Positions 1-7,098 of a stretch of DNA of 64,000 bases are shown here, in pieces; within the stretch, counting starts at the first letter, position 1, and each line of letters starts with the position of its first letter. The position numbers and the translations under genes are program-made. The stretch spans positions 1 through 64,000 of the forward strand of contig JALOAI010000006.1 in assembly GCA_023228945.1 (NCBI GenBank). Direction: 5' to 3'. Below the pieces are notes generated by a model. It saw nothing but the letters and a program-made list of their open reading frames with translations. It was not told where the DNA came from and made no database searches. The DNA comes from Pigmentiphaga sp. GTDB taxonomy: Bacteria > Pseudomonadota > Gammaproteobacteria > Burkholderiales > Burkholderiaceae_B.

Positions 1-70
1 GCCGATCCTGCTGTTGTGTTCTGCCAGGAATGCGCGACAGCGCGTCAATGACAAAGCCGTATTGATGCCC

Positions 71-89
71 AACGGCGGAGCCGTTTTGC
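71..89 (+). terminator. possible short intrinsic terminator
   Basis: A 6-bp stem (AACGGC / GCCGTT) with a GGA loop is followed by a short T run. It could end a plus-strand gene whose body lies left of the window. Only about 50 bases precede it, so no gene can be named. The T run is weak. Confidence 0.25.
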
Positions 90-129
90 CTTAACGTGCT
101 TTATTTTCCGTTTTCTGAGGCGACCCCTG

Positions 130-255
130 TTAGCGCTTCTTGCGATTGGCGCGCAACACGATACGGAACGGGCGGCCGTTAGGGCGACGGATGACGCGGC
201 CCTTGACGGTGATGGTCATCCGATAGATGACCTTTTCGACGTCGCTGGTGTGCAT
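130..255 (-). CDS. 41-aa basic protein of unknown function
   Basis: A short minus-strand frame opens with ATG at 253-255 and has a good ribosome binding site (GGAGA, 7 nt upstream). It encodes 41 residues rich in Arg and Lys, ending in NRKKR. The middle has a short beta-like stretch (MTITVKGRVIRR) followed by a proline turn and a second strand-like segment (PFRIVLRAN). I do not recognise the family. The clear binding site and high-GC codon use make it a credible gene. Its place at the end of the XRE/ImmA side of the element and its basic charge would suit a nucleic-acid-binding accessory protein, but that is only a guess. Confidence 0.55.
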   Translation of the reverse strand: MHTSDVEKVIYRMTITVKGRVIRRPNGRPFRIVLRANRKKR

Positions 256-399
256 TTTCGGTTCTCCGAAAACGTGGCCTCAACATCAAACTTGACAATT
301 GACTGGCCAGCCGTACCCAGCTACCATATCAGGTTCCTACACCTAAGTTGTCAAGACGCATCGCTCATGAGGTCTTTGAGCTTTGCGTTTTCGTAGTTC

Positions 400-993
400 C
401 TAGGGCTTCGAGCGTTGGCGCGCTTGGAAGCCCTTTCCTCTCTTGGCCTGCAATTTCTGAATCTGGTGGAGACGTCGAGTAGCTGCGGTGGCAGATACTT
501 GGTACTCCATCATGATCTGCTCTTGGGTCGTCAGACCCTTGCAGAGGATGTCTTCAAGAGGCATCAAGAACTCCGCCGAGAACTGGTTGGCCTGCCATTC
601 CGAGTCCTCGAACACTCTGATCTCCAGTCCGGGGCTGTACTCGCGATGGAAGGTCCGCGTGTGGCTCAAGGCCAGGTGCCCAAGTTCATGCACCACTGTG
701 AAACGCGCCCGCGGATTGTCTTGACACGCTTTTTGGTACGTGGACTCGGAAAAAAGGATGAGGCCCCTCTCAGGGACGCAGCATGCCTCCACGCCAACAG
801 GGAGCCCTTGTGGTTCGGCGATATCGTAGATGATACCGTAATCGATCCAGGCTTCCATGAAATCGCCCATAGGGAAGAAGCCGGCGTCGACGGGGATCTC
901 GAACACAGAACGCACATGCATGGCATGGCGGCGGATAGCCTCTGTGCTTTTGCCCGGCACGCGAAAACCGTTGTTCACTGACGGTCCAAACAT
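400..993 (-). CDS. ImmA/IrrE family zinc metallopeptidase
   Basis: The 197-aa protein carries the HExxH zinc-protease motif (HELGH at residues 102-106) and a downstream glutamate in the segment QANQFSAEFLMP, the usual ImmA/IrrE (COG2856) layout. Family members cleave a partner repressor or act as the second gene of XRE-linked toxin-antitoxin-like pairs on mobile elements. The ATG lies 2 nt after the stop codon of the upstream XRE regulator gene, so the two are co-transcribed and translationally coupled. The likely substrate is that XRE protein, by analogy with ImmA/ImmR of ICEBs1; this is inference. The N-terminal 40 residues are not part of the peptidase core. Confidence 0.85.
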   Translation of the reverse strand: MFGPSVNNGFRVPGKSTEAIRRHAMHVRSVFEIPVDAGFFPMGDFMEAWIDYGIIYDIAEPQGLPVGVEACCVPERGLILFSESTYQKACQDNPRARFTVVHELGHLALSHTRTFHREYSPGLEIRVFEDSEWQANQFSAEFLMPLEDILCKGLTTQEQIMMEYQVSATAATRRLHQIQKLQAKRGKGFQARQRSKP

Positions 994-995
994 GA

Positions 996-1346
996 CTACG
1001 CCTCCTGCTCTTCCAGAAGCCGGACGAATCGCTTAACCTGATCATCAGTCAAGCTAGCTCGCGCGAATCCCGACACCATCATCATTTGTTGGTGGCTCAT
1101 CCCTTTCAACGGGATAGATTGGTTCGAGATGTCGGCCAGCTGCTGCAGATCAGGCAGCTCAACGCCCTTGTTGATAAAAAAGGACTGGATCTTCGCAACC
1201 CACTCCTCAGAGACATTTTTCCGCCCGACTTCCATACCACTGAGATACGCTGCGGACACGCCGAGCGCTTTGGACATACTCTGCAGCGTCACCTTGGCAT
1301 CGATTCGAGCTTTGCGGACGGCGCTCCCGAATGCTGTAAGGTTCAT
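996..1346 (-). CDS. XRE-family helix-turn-helix regulator paired with ImmA
   Basis: The 116-aa protein has an N-terminal Cro/CI-type HTH (residues about 6-60, with the recognition-helix segment GVSAAYLSGMEVGRK) and a C-terminal helical region with a short acidic end (LLEEQEA). It precedes the ImmA-like peptidase gene by 2 nt. Upstream there is a strong minus-strand promoter whose spacer holds a short palindrome, so autoregulation is likely. It may control element transfer or act as the antitoxin/repressor of the pair. A plain phage-type repressor is an alternative, but no phage structural genes are visible. Confidence 0.85.
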   Translation of the reverse strand: MNLTAFGSAVRKARIDAKVTLQSMSKALGVSAAYLSGMEVGRKNVSEEWVAKIQSFFINKGVELPDLQQLADISNQSIPLKGMSHQQMMMVSGFARASLTDDQVKRFVRLLEEQEA

Positions 1347-1393
1347 GGCTTGCTCCTTGATCGATTGAATCCGGCAATACCACCGGCATGAAA

Positions 1394-1423
1394 ATCATAA
1401 CCTATAAGGTAAATTATTTGCAA
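1394..1423 (-). promoter_or_regulatory. sigma70 promoter with palindromic operator for the XRE-ImmA pair
   Basis: Read on the minus strand, -35 TTGCAA (1418-1423) and -10 TATGAT (1394-1399) are 18 nt apart. Inside the spacer lies the 11-bp palindrome ACCTTATAGGT (1400-1410). This is a natural place for the XRE protein to repress its own promoter. A related half site (TATAAGGTAAA) recurs near 1702. Confidence 0.6.
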
Positions 1424-1944
1424 CCCTGAGTTAAATGAGGATGTGTGGAGGGGGGGTGGCGGAGGCGACGGGGCTGCCTCGGGCGTGGCAGTGGACGCCG
1501 AAAGATCTATGCGCGTTGGCGCCGACGGGATTGCTTTGAATTAAGCGCATTGCCGTCTGGGGTATTCTTGGCAGGGGCTACCTATTGCCTACCGCTCAGT
1601 GGAAGGGGTATTGTTCGTGGGCGCTGCGCCGAAAATGGAACGGCCCCAAAAGACCATTTTGTTTGTGACTAGCGGATCCGAAAGGTGAAGTCGGAAAACT
1701 ATATAAGGTAAAGGCCAGTTCTGCTGAAGGTTACATTGCATTTTCAGCACTAGGTGCAGCGCACCTTACTGACTAAGTGGCTGGAAAGGGTTCACAAGAT
1801 CTCAATTCCTCGGGGGTGTGGGTCTCGCCCCATCAAGCTCGCCGCTTGGGTGCCAGCGTTATCGGGCCATCCCGCGTGACGGATGGGGGGGTCGCCTGCC
1901 GCCTACGGGATGCCCAGATTGCCATGCGCCATGGTGGCCAGGGC
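1424..1944. other. gene-free stretch
   Basis: About 520 bases without a convincing gene. The frames present are short, lack ribosome binding sites and have odd composition. The only signal noticed is a second copy of the TATAAGGTAAA half site near 1702, similar to the operator of the XRE gene. Both flanking operons read leftward, so this is the leader of the XRE operon plus trailer of the anti-CRISPR-like operon. Confidence 0.5.
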
Positions 1945-2967
1945 CTACTTCACCGGCCTTATCACCGCCGGCATCGCGTCGAGATCGTCGATATTCACCG
2001 GTATCGGCGGCATCCATCGCAGATCCCGCCGCCGTTGATCTGCCGGCACCTCGGTGCCATTGGCCAGCTTGCGCGGCCCGGACAGGATCGTGTGCCAATG
2101 CGCCCGGCGCACGTGTGGCCGTACTTGCTTGCCGGATGGGGTTCCGTCCTGGCCAGCCTCCTCGCGCTGATAGGCAGCCCGCAGCGCAGCCCCCATCCTG
2201 ACGCCGACATCCCACTCTGTGGGGCCAGAGGCGGGGAAGAGTTTCCAGCCATCGCGCCGCGTGCGCTTGGGCTCCGGGTTTGATGGCTGGCCGGGATTGC
2301 CGCGACGAGAAAAGTCGTTGAGGCTGCAGATATACAGCAACAGGGAGATGATCCGCCTGGCCGGGTCGATCCAGAGCCGGGCAGCATGGCTTTGGCCAAC
2401 ATCAACCCCTCCCGTGTTGCGGATCATCGTGGCCGCCGCCGCTTGAATGCCATCCTCAACACTGCCGCCAAGGTGAACGATGCAAGGCACCAGGTCCGGG
2501 CCTGATGCCCCATTGACATCGAGCAACAAGCGCAGCTCTCTGCCGCCGGTTTTAACGTCAAACTCAAGACTGCAGAAAGCGCCAAGAACAGGAATGTTGC
2601 CGTAGGACACGGCACCAGGGGTTTCCACGTAGACACACCACTCCGGGAGCATCAACAGCGCATCGGCGGGGATGTCTCCGTCAATTGGCGTCTCGACCAG
2701 CGGCCCGTACAGCGCCGGATCGATGCGGTAGATGCCCTGCGTGATGCGCCATGCAGCCAGGGCGGTAAGTGCCCCGGCATGCATGGCGCTCAGGCCGGTG
2801 CGCTGGGCTGCAGTGACGCCTCCGGCAACTGGGGCATAGCACCAGGCCGGCCAGTCGGGCAGTGGTGGCTTCCCCTTGTCGCGGTGGCATTCGTCCAGGA
2901 AGTCGAATGCCTTGGGGACTTGCTCGCGAAACCTCATAAGGTGTTCGCGAGCGCGGTGGGTGCTCAA
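1945..2967 (-). CDS. AcrVA2-like anti-CRISPR homologue
   Basis: The 340-aa protein resembles AcrVA2, the Moraxella inhibitor of type V-A (Cas12a) CRISPR-Cas, which acts by depleting cas12a mRNA. Matches recalled from the family are the segment AAWRITQGIYRID near residue 70, LPEWCVYVE near residue 107, and the C-terminal block RPHVRRAHWH followed by a strand ending RWMPPIPVN. The start is TTG at 2965-2967, overlapping the stop of the upstream gene; an ATG ten codons later is an alternative. It is the last gene of an operon controlled by a promoter with an embedded operator. Homologues are spread over mobile elements of hosts lacking Cas12a, so the target here is unknown. The similarity is from memory and has not been aligned. 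Confidence 0.75.
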   Translation of the reverse strand: MSTHRAREHLMRFREQVPKAFDFLDECHRDKGKPPLPDWPAWCYAPVAGGVTAAQRTGLSAMHAGALTALAAWRITQGIYRIDPALYGPLVETPIDGDIPADALLMLPEWCVYVETPGAVSYGNIPVLGAFCSLEFDVKTGGRELRLLLDVNGASGPDLVPCIVHLGGSVEDGIQAAAATMIRNTGGVDVGQSHAARLWIDPARRIISLLLYICSLNDFSRRGNPGQPSNPEPKRTRRDGWKLFPASGPTEWDVGVRMGAALRAAYQREEAGQDGTPSGKQVRPHVRRAHWHTILSGPRKLANGTEVPADQRRRDLRWMPPIPVNIDDLDAMPAVIRPVK

Positions 2968-3134
2968 GGCTCCAGTACTTCCACGACCGTGCCGGATGCC
3001 TTGATCGGCATGCCGTTTTCGTCGTGCAGATCAACGGTGACCTGCGTGCCGATCAGGGCGTCTTCGGGCATGTCGCTCGAGAGCATGCCCACGGTGCTGT
3101 CCTGAAGCAGCACCGTGTAAATGGTTTTTTTCAT
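2964..3134 (-). CDS. 56-aa protein of the AcrVA2-like operon
   Basis: The frame is open further upstream, but the start is placed at the ATG (3132-3134) because AAGGGAGA lies 6 nt before it. The product is 56 residues, mostly beta-strand in character (IYTVLLQDSTVG, TQVTVDLHDENG, GTVVEVLEP), acidic and without a membrane segment. It sits 2 nt after the Cse2-like gene and overlaps the TTG start of the AcrVA2 homologue, so expression is coupled to both. I do not recognise the family. Small acidic proteins next to known anti-CRISPR genes are themselves anti-CRISPR candidates, but nothing in the sequence proves this. Confidence 0.7.
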   Translation of the reverse strand: MKKTIYTVLLQDSTVGMLSSDMPEDALIGTQVTVDLHDENGMPIKASGTVVEVLEP

Positions 3135-3136
3135 TG

Positions 3137-3802
3137 CTATCTCCCTTTGTTCGCCGCAGCATCGAGCTGCTCGATCACCCACGGCGCGAGCTTTTTACCC
3201 TCGGCCTGGGCGGCTTTTACGTAGGCGCTTTTTTTTCGCATGGGCAGCCTGAGCGTGAGCACGCCCAATTGCTCCGGCTCCGACTCTGGTGAAACATAGG
3301 GCGGAGCATGCCCATCAAGCCCCTTTGGCTGATACGGGTAGAACGCCTGAGCGGTGGTGCGCCGCCACTTATCGAAGTCGGCCGTGCGCTCGACTGCAAT
3401 GTCGTGCAGGTCTTCCAGCCTGAACGAACTCCCCTTGAGTACGCGAAGCGCCTCGATGGTGTGACGCAGGAAGTGCTGCCAATCACCCGCGTCAAGCCAT
3501 CGGGCAAACCGCACCTCGTTGATATGGGTCTGCTTCTCAAGCCGAGGGGCCAGCGTCGCCCATCGATAGGCCAGCGGCAACGTTTCGCGGCCGCTCAGCA
3601 TCCGCTTGAGGCCCTCTTGATGGGAGTACCTCAGCTGCAGGGTGGTGGCCGCGAGCCAAGCTGCCGGCTCTTCGGCCAAGTCTGTGGCATCGATCACAGC
3701 CGATACTGCGGGGTGGTCGATGGCCTGCTGGATATCCAGAGGTGCGCGTGAAGGGGTGGCCAGGGCCTGCTCAGCCCAAGCCAGATAGCTGGCGGCGCTC
3801 AT
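3137..3802 (-). CDS. Cse2/CasB-resembling protein with RHH-like C-terminus
   Basis: Of the 221 residues, about 60-160 look like the type I-E Cascade small subunit Cse2/CasB: a helical stretch with the INEVRF motif, then a helix (FLRHTIEALRVLK), a short strand and the block DFDKWRRTTAQAFY, which parallels the RWAREYY end of known Cse2 proteins. The last 40 residues (LTLRLPMRKKSAYVK... then LAPWVIEQL) resemble a ribbon-helix-helix DNA-binding unit. No other cas gene and no array are present. The start ATG overlaps the previous stop (ATGA). A subunit mimic or a regulator of the operon are both possible. Both similarities are by eye and unaligned; the Cse2 call is tentative. Confidence 0.4.
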   Translation of the reverse strand: MSAASYLAWAEQALATPSRAPLDIQQAIDHPAVSAVIDATDLAEEPAAWLAATTLQLRYSHQEGLKRMLSGRETLPLAYRWATLAPRLEKQTHINEVRFARWLDAGDWQHFLRHTIEALRVLKGSSFRLEDLHDIAVERTADFDKWRRTTAQAFYPYQPKGLDGHAPPYVSPESEPEQLGVLTLRLPMRKKSAYVKAAQAEGKKLAPWVIEQLDAAANKGR

Positions 3803-4137
3803 TGGGCTACCAGCTTGGCGAGAAGGCTCTTGGCTTGCTCTGTGGGGCTAGCCGGCCGGGGACCGTAGCCTCCGTCCTGCTTCCACCGACCAAGCTCTAG
3901 CTCGTACAGTTGGATATTGAGAGCCACCAGGTCGTTATCACAGAGTTCGTGACCATCGACCTCCACCCAAACCCGGCCACAGCCTACGTTCCCGTAGGCG
4001 TCTTTTAGCCGGCCCGTTACCGCCGCCAACTCGTTTGCAACCTTTAACAGGTTGCGTGGCCCTGTGGTCACGGTTTGGTGGGTGTGAGTGCCCTCATTCA
4101 CCATGCCGACGGTTAGGATGTACTTGACTTCGATCAT
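3799..4137 (-). CDS. 112-aa protein of unknown function
   Basis: The first well-placed gene after the operator-bearing promoter, with ribosome binding site AGGAGAG before ATG at 4135-4137. The protein starts with strands (EVKYILTVGMV), then a helix (NLLKVANELAAVTGRLKDAYG), then GRVWVEVDGHELCDNDLVAL, and ends in a short helix (TEQAKSLLAKLV). It is acidic, soluble and unrecognised. Its 3' end overlaps the start of the Cse2-like gene by 4 nt, so it belongs to the same operon. No function is assigned. Confidence 0.75.
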   Translation of the reverse strand: MIEVKYILTVGMVNEGTHTHQTVTTGPRNLLKVANELAAVTGRLKDAYGNVGCGRVWVEVDGHELCDNDLVALNIQLYELELGRWKQDGGYGPRPASPTEQAKSLLAKLVAQ

Positions 4138-4223
4138 GACGCTCTCCTGTCATTGGTTCCCAGTTCCGCTGGGTCGGTAATGCCCCGAATGACCGGGGCG
4201 GGGTGATCTGTTTCGATCACCAT
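4134..4223 (-). CDS. possible 29-aa leader peptide, perhaps leaderless
   Basis: An ATG at 4221-4223 opens 29 codons whose stop overlaps the next gene's start (ATGA). There is no ribosome binding site, but the promoter just upstream would place the transcription start on or next to this ATG, so it could be translated from a leaderless mRNA. The sequence (MVIETDHPAPVIRG...) shows no domain. It may only serve to couple translation into the 112-aa gene. Confidence 0.35.
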   Translation of the reverse strand: MVIETDHPAPVIRGITDPAELGTNDRRAS

Positions 4224-4229
4224 GACTGC

Positions 4230-4258
4230 AGTGTATACCGTTACGCCGTAACGGTCAA
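4230..4258 (-). promoter_or_regulatory. promoter with 19-bp operator for the AcrVA2-like operon
   Basis: On the minus strand, -35 TTGACC (4253-4258) and -10 TACACT (4230-4235) have a 17-nt spacer. The spacer and the edge of the -35 box are filled by a perfect inverted repeat with 9-bp arms, ACCGTTACG and CGTAACGGT, around one base (4237-4255). A repressor bound here would block RNA polymerase. The RHH gene ends 11 nt upstream and is the obvious candidate. A related palindrome with the same TTGACCGTT edge lies before parA (9597-9612). Confidence 0.7.
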
Positions 4259-4269
4259 CGACTTTTGTA

Positions 4270-4461
4270 TTAGGGCAAACCCTTATCGAGCAGGCGCAGG
4301 ATAATCGCTCGGGCGCTCTCGCCCGTGCGCTCCATCTCCGCATTCAGCCGGGCGTTGATCTCGGGCGGAATGGCCAGGCCGAGCTGCCGGCCGCCATCGG
4401 CAATGAGGCGTTGCCGGGCTGATGCCTGGCGCCTAGTGTTGGTGGGGTCTGGTTTGCTCAT
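4270..4461 (-). CDS. small ribbon-helix-helix regulator
   Basis: The 63-aa protein has an Arg-rich N-terminus, then LGLAIPPEINARLNAEMERTGESARAIILRLLDKGL, the strand-helix-helix pattern of Arc/CopG/ParD-type DNA-binding proteins. Its start has AGGA 8 nt upstream. It lies directly before the operator-bearing promoter of the AcrVA2-like operon and probably represses it, a role like that of anti-CRISPR-associated (Aca) proteins, though most known Aca proteins are HTH. Transfer or copy-number control are other options. The regulator role is inferred from position. Confidence 0.75.
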   Translation of the reverse strand: MSKPDPTNTRRQASARQRLIADGGRQLGLAIPPEINARLNAEMERTGESARAIILRLLDKGLP

Positions 4462-4622
4462 GGGTTTTCCTGGTGCCCCGCACGGTAGGGAGGGTCATAT
4501 CTCACGGGCAAACACGAGATACATAACCGGTTCATCCCTACATGGCGGGGCAGGTTTCAATATACCCGGATGGAGTCGCCTTCGATAGCCCACCCAAGTA
4601 TGCCTACCGATCCCGTAACGCC

Positions 4623-5522
4623 TTACAGCTCACGCGCGCCGATTTCGATGCATTTCTCTGACGCTGCCTTTGCTGACCGTTCGGCTTCAACCAGCCCAGC
4701 GCCGCCATGGGGATAGCGTATTCTTGCCACCGTGCCTACCGTGAGATCAGCACTCGGGACCACCAGCTGACTCCGACGATGCAGAACGACCTGGCCAGGT
4801 TGATCCACGATTTCCTGCACGACATAGCGTGAAGTTTCGCCGATGACACAACCGGCGTAATCCCCGCCCTCGGCGGCCATCGTCAACTCGACCGGGACAG
4901 CTGCCTTGGCTTGTGCCAGCTCGTAAGCCTGCGCAGGCTCAAGGTCTGTGAGGTTCCGAGCGATGAGCCCAGCCAGAATGTCAGAATCGCCATAGAACGC
5001 CTCAATGCAGGCTTTCGTCATTTCCTCACGCGTGATGCCGATCCAGGTCAAAGAGTAGCCAGCCTCTCGGGCAAGCTGGCTCATGAATGCACGTTGGGTG
5101 CGGCCGTTGCCTTCACGAAACGGGTGCAGCACGTTGATCTCGCCCATATAACGCGCAGCACGAACGGTGAACTTACCCGCGTCAAGGCCTTTCAGATGGT
5201 TATCCTTAGCCAGCAGCTGAAAGAACTTGGCCCCCTCCGGCTCAATGCGATGAGGCATTGCGAATCGCGTCTGCCCCTTATCGATGAGCACGGTTCGGAT
5301 CTCGCCCGCCCAGGGATAAACGTCACCAAACAGATGCTTGTGAATCGCCTGTAGGTGCCTCATATCGAACGCGCCAACAATCGGTCGCTCGATCAGCTCA
5401 AGGTGTCGTATGCTGGAGAACGCGACCTCGATCTGATCGAGCTGCGCTTGGGAGGTGGCACCCACCAGGTTGCGAAGCAACCCAGTCTTGGGGTCAAGAT
5501 AGGGGTCTTGATCGTCAAGCAT
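4623..5522 (-). CDS. Fic family AMP-transferase toxin
   Basis: The 299-aa protein contains the full Fic active-site motif HPFREGNGRTQR (residues 133-144), with catalytic His133, and the substrate-flap region around residues 80-90. Fic enzymes transfer AMP to target proteins such as gyrase or topoisomerase IV. Residues about 225-285 form a second, beta-rich segment like the KfrB-type domain often fused to plasmid Fic proteins. The gene follows a VbhA-like antitoxin gene by 15 nt, so this is a class I Fic toxin-antitoxin pair that can stabilise the element. All catalytic residues are present. Confidence 0.9.
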   Translation of the reverse strand: MLDDQDPYLDPKTGLLRNLVGATSQAQLDQIEVAFSSIRHLELIERPIVGAFDMRHLQAIHKHLFGDVYPWAGEIRTVLIDKGQTRFAMPHRIEPEGAKFFQLLAKDNHLKGLDAGKFTVRAARYMGEINVLHPFREGNGRTQRAFMSQLAREAGYSLTWIGITREEMTKACIEAFYGDSDILAGLIARNLTDLEPAQAYELAQAKAAVPVELTMAAEGGDYAGCVIGETSRYVVQEIVDQPGQVVLHRRSQLVVPSADLTVGTVARIRYPHGGAGLVEAERSAKAASEKCIEIGAREL

Positions 5523-5537
5523 CGGTCTGCCGTTCGA

Positions 5538-5747
5538 TCAGAGCTTTCGCTGCCCGAACTCGCCACGCTCAAGCCGTTGTTGCAGCGTGGTTATCAGCTC
5601 TGTAACGCTGGCCTCTCCGCGAGCATAGCGTTGCATTTCATCGAGCGTTGTACCGTCGATCTCATAGCCCTCAAGGCGTTGGGTTGCGATCGTGTTGTTC
5701 ACGGCCTCTTGGCGGCGACTCATCTCACCAGCATTTTGCACTTGCAT
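5538..5747 (-). CDS. VbhA-like antitoxin of the Fic toxin
   Basis: The 69-aa helical protein holds the Fic-inhibitory motif [S/T]xxxE[G/N], seen as TQRLEG, followed by the typical VbhA continuation (EMQRYARGEASVTELITTL). The glutamate of this motif blocks the ATP gamma-phosphate site of the Fic enzyme. The start is set at the ATG at 5745-5747 because GGGGAA precedes it; an ATG six codons upstream is possible. The gene lies immediately before the Fic gene, matching the known antitoxin-first order. Confidence 0.85.
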   Translation of the reverse strand: MQVQNAGEMSRRQEAVNNTIATQRLEGYEIDGTTLDEMQRYARGEASVTELITTLQQRLERGEFGQRKL

Positions 5748-5819
5748 CAGTTTCCCCGAGTTCATTACACGATGTTGCCATATTTCACGATACGAGATCT
5801 AGCCCTGTGTGTTTCGTGA

Positions 5820-7085
5820 TCAGGAAGTCGCCTTGGGTGGGAAATCCGGGACGGATTGCGCCATGGTGCCGTGTCGCGGCACCCACTCCCACCAGTGCGA
5901 GCCGAACTCGGCCAGGTACCAACGCCGCTTCGCCTCTCTCCGCCTGACGTAGTCCTCAGTCTGCATGCCGAAAACCTCCATGGGCAGCCATTTCCCGACG
6001 TCCGTCAACCAGAAGTCTGGGAACAAGGCGAACTCATCGGCGTCGTACCGCAGCGGCTTCACGAACTGGCGATGGGTCGCTACCAACTGCTGCTCCACCA
6101 GGCGCTCGTATGAAGACTCGATCGGAATCCAGCGCTCGGTCACACGCATCAGCGCGAGATCGACGATGCTGGCAGCGCCTGGTCCTGAGTCTCCAGGCCT
6201 TACCGTACGCAACTCCAGCAAAGCGATGGCCACCACAGGCTCGCCCCGATGCCAACTCCGAACAGTCGACCCGAATCGTCGCTGTGCGCGCTCCCAAACG
6301 GCCGGGGGCAGCCAAAGATGTGGCGAACCGAACGGCCGCGACAAGGTGAGTTTCGCAGGCGTGACCTCACCTTTGTCCTTGGCCAGTTGACCAACCACGA
6401 CCAGGCGGCGCTGATGCTGACGTGCCGCCCGGATGATCTTGGCATTGTTCTCTGCTTCTGGCCGCTCACGCATTGCAGGGCGCAAGAGAATCTCGTCAAG
6501 GGTGACACCCCGGCTGATCGTGGTGCGCTCGGCAACCTTCACGACTTCCCGCCAGACAACAGAGCTGCTGCGTTTGCCCTCCATTTTGGGCGCCCACACA
6601 TTGATGCGGGCCTCCGAGAAAAGGAAGTGGAGGAGCCCAAGCAACGACACACTCGGTCGCCGTGCACCTGGTGCGCGGACCGTGTCGGGCGGCTGTTCAT
6701 CCGGCGACGGTGCCTCACGTACCCTCGCATCGATCCCTCGATCCAGGCGCAGCCGCCACCCACCCTTATCATCCTCTTGCAAAACACCTTCGGCATAGCC
6801 CTGCCGGCCGCTGCGTGCAGTCTCTTCCGCGTAGTAGCGGCACTCAGGGTTGTGCTCGTGGCCTGTGTGCGCGTATCGCGCTACTGAGTACAGGTTGGTG
6901 CTCTGGCGAAGTTTGATCGCCAGCTGTCGTTGGCCAGCGACGGCAGCCCGACACAAGCACGTGATAGGGCCATTGCCATAAGCCGCGGCCAGCACTCGTT
7001 GCCACTGTCGGGCATATTGCGCCTCTTCTTGAAACTCGGCCGAGTAGCGCTTGCTACTCAAACCAACGGGGAAGACCGTCGTCAT
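5820..7085 (-). CDS. DUF1173 family protein
   Basis: The 421-aa protein matches the plasmid/ICE family DUF1173 as I recall it: an N-terminal cysteine pair (CLC), then H...H...C (GHEHNPECRYY) that could bind zinc, and a long mixed C-terminal part with a possible nuclease-like segment near residues 370-400 (DADEFALFPDFWLTDVGKWLPMEV). That segment, with FPDFWL and GKWLPMEVFG, resembles a PD-(D/E)xK core in position of acidic residues and E, which is speculative. The start ATG (7083-7085) has GGGAGG upstream. It lies between the parAB block and the Fic pair, all leftward. Function unknown. Confidence 0.65.
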   Translation of the reverse strand: MTTVFPVGLSSKRYSAEFQEEAQYARQWQRVLAAAYGNGPITCLCRAAVAGQRQLAIKLRQSTNLYSVARYAHTGHEHNPECRYYAEETARSGRQGYAEGVLQEDDKGGWRLRLDRGIDARVREAPSPDEQPPDTVRAPGARRPSVSLLGLLHFLFSEARINVWAPKMEGKRSSSVVWREVVKVAERTTISRGVTLDEILLRPAMRERPEAENNAKIIRAARQHQRRLVVVGQLAKDKGEVTPAKLTLSRPFGSPHLWLPPAVWERAQRRFGSTVRSWHRGEPVVAIALLELRTVRPGDSGPGAASIVDLALMRVTERWIPIESSYERLVEQQLVATHRQFVKPLRYDADEFALFPDFWLTDVGKWLPMEVFGMQTEDYVRRREAKRRWYLAEFGSHWWEWVPRHGTMAQSVPDFPPKATS

Positions 7086-7098
7086 GCGTGCCCTCCCC

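Noticed and set aside
1445..1672. 75-codon plus-strand frame (MEGGWRRRR...)
   Set aside because: No binding site and biased composition; it lies in the leader of the XRE operon on the other strand.
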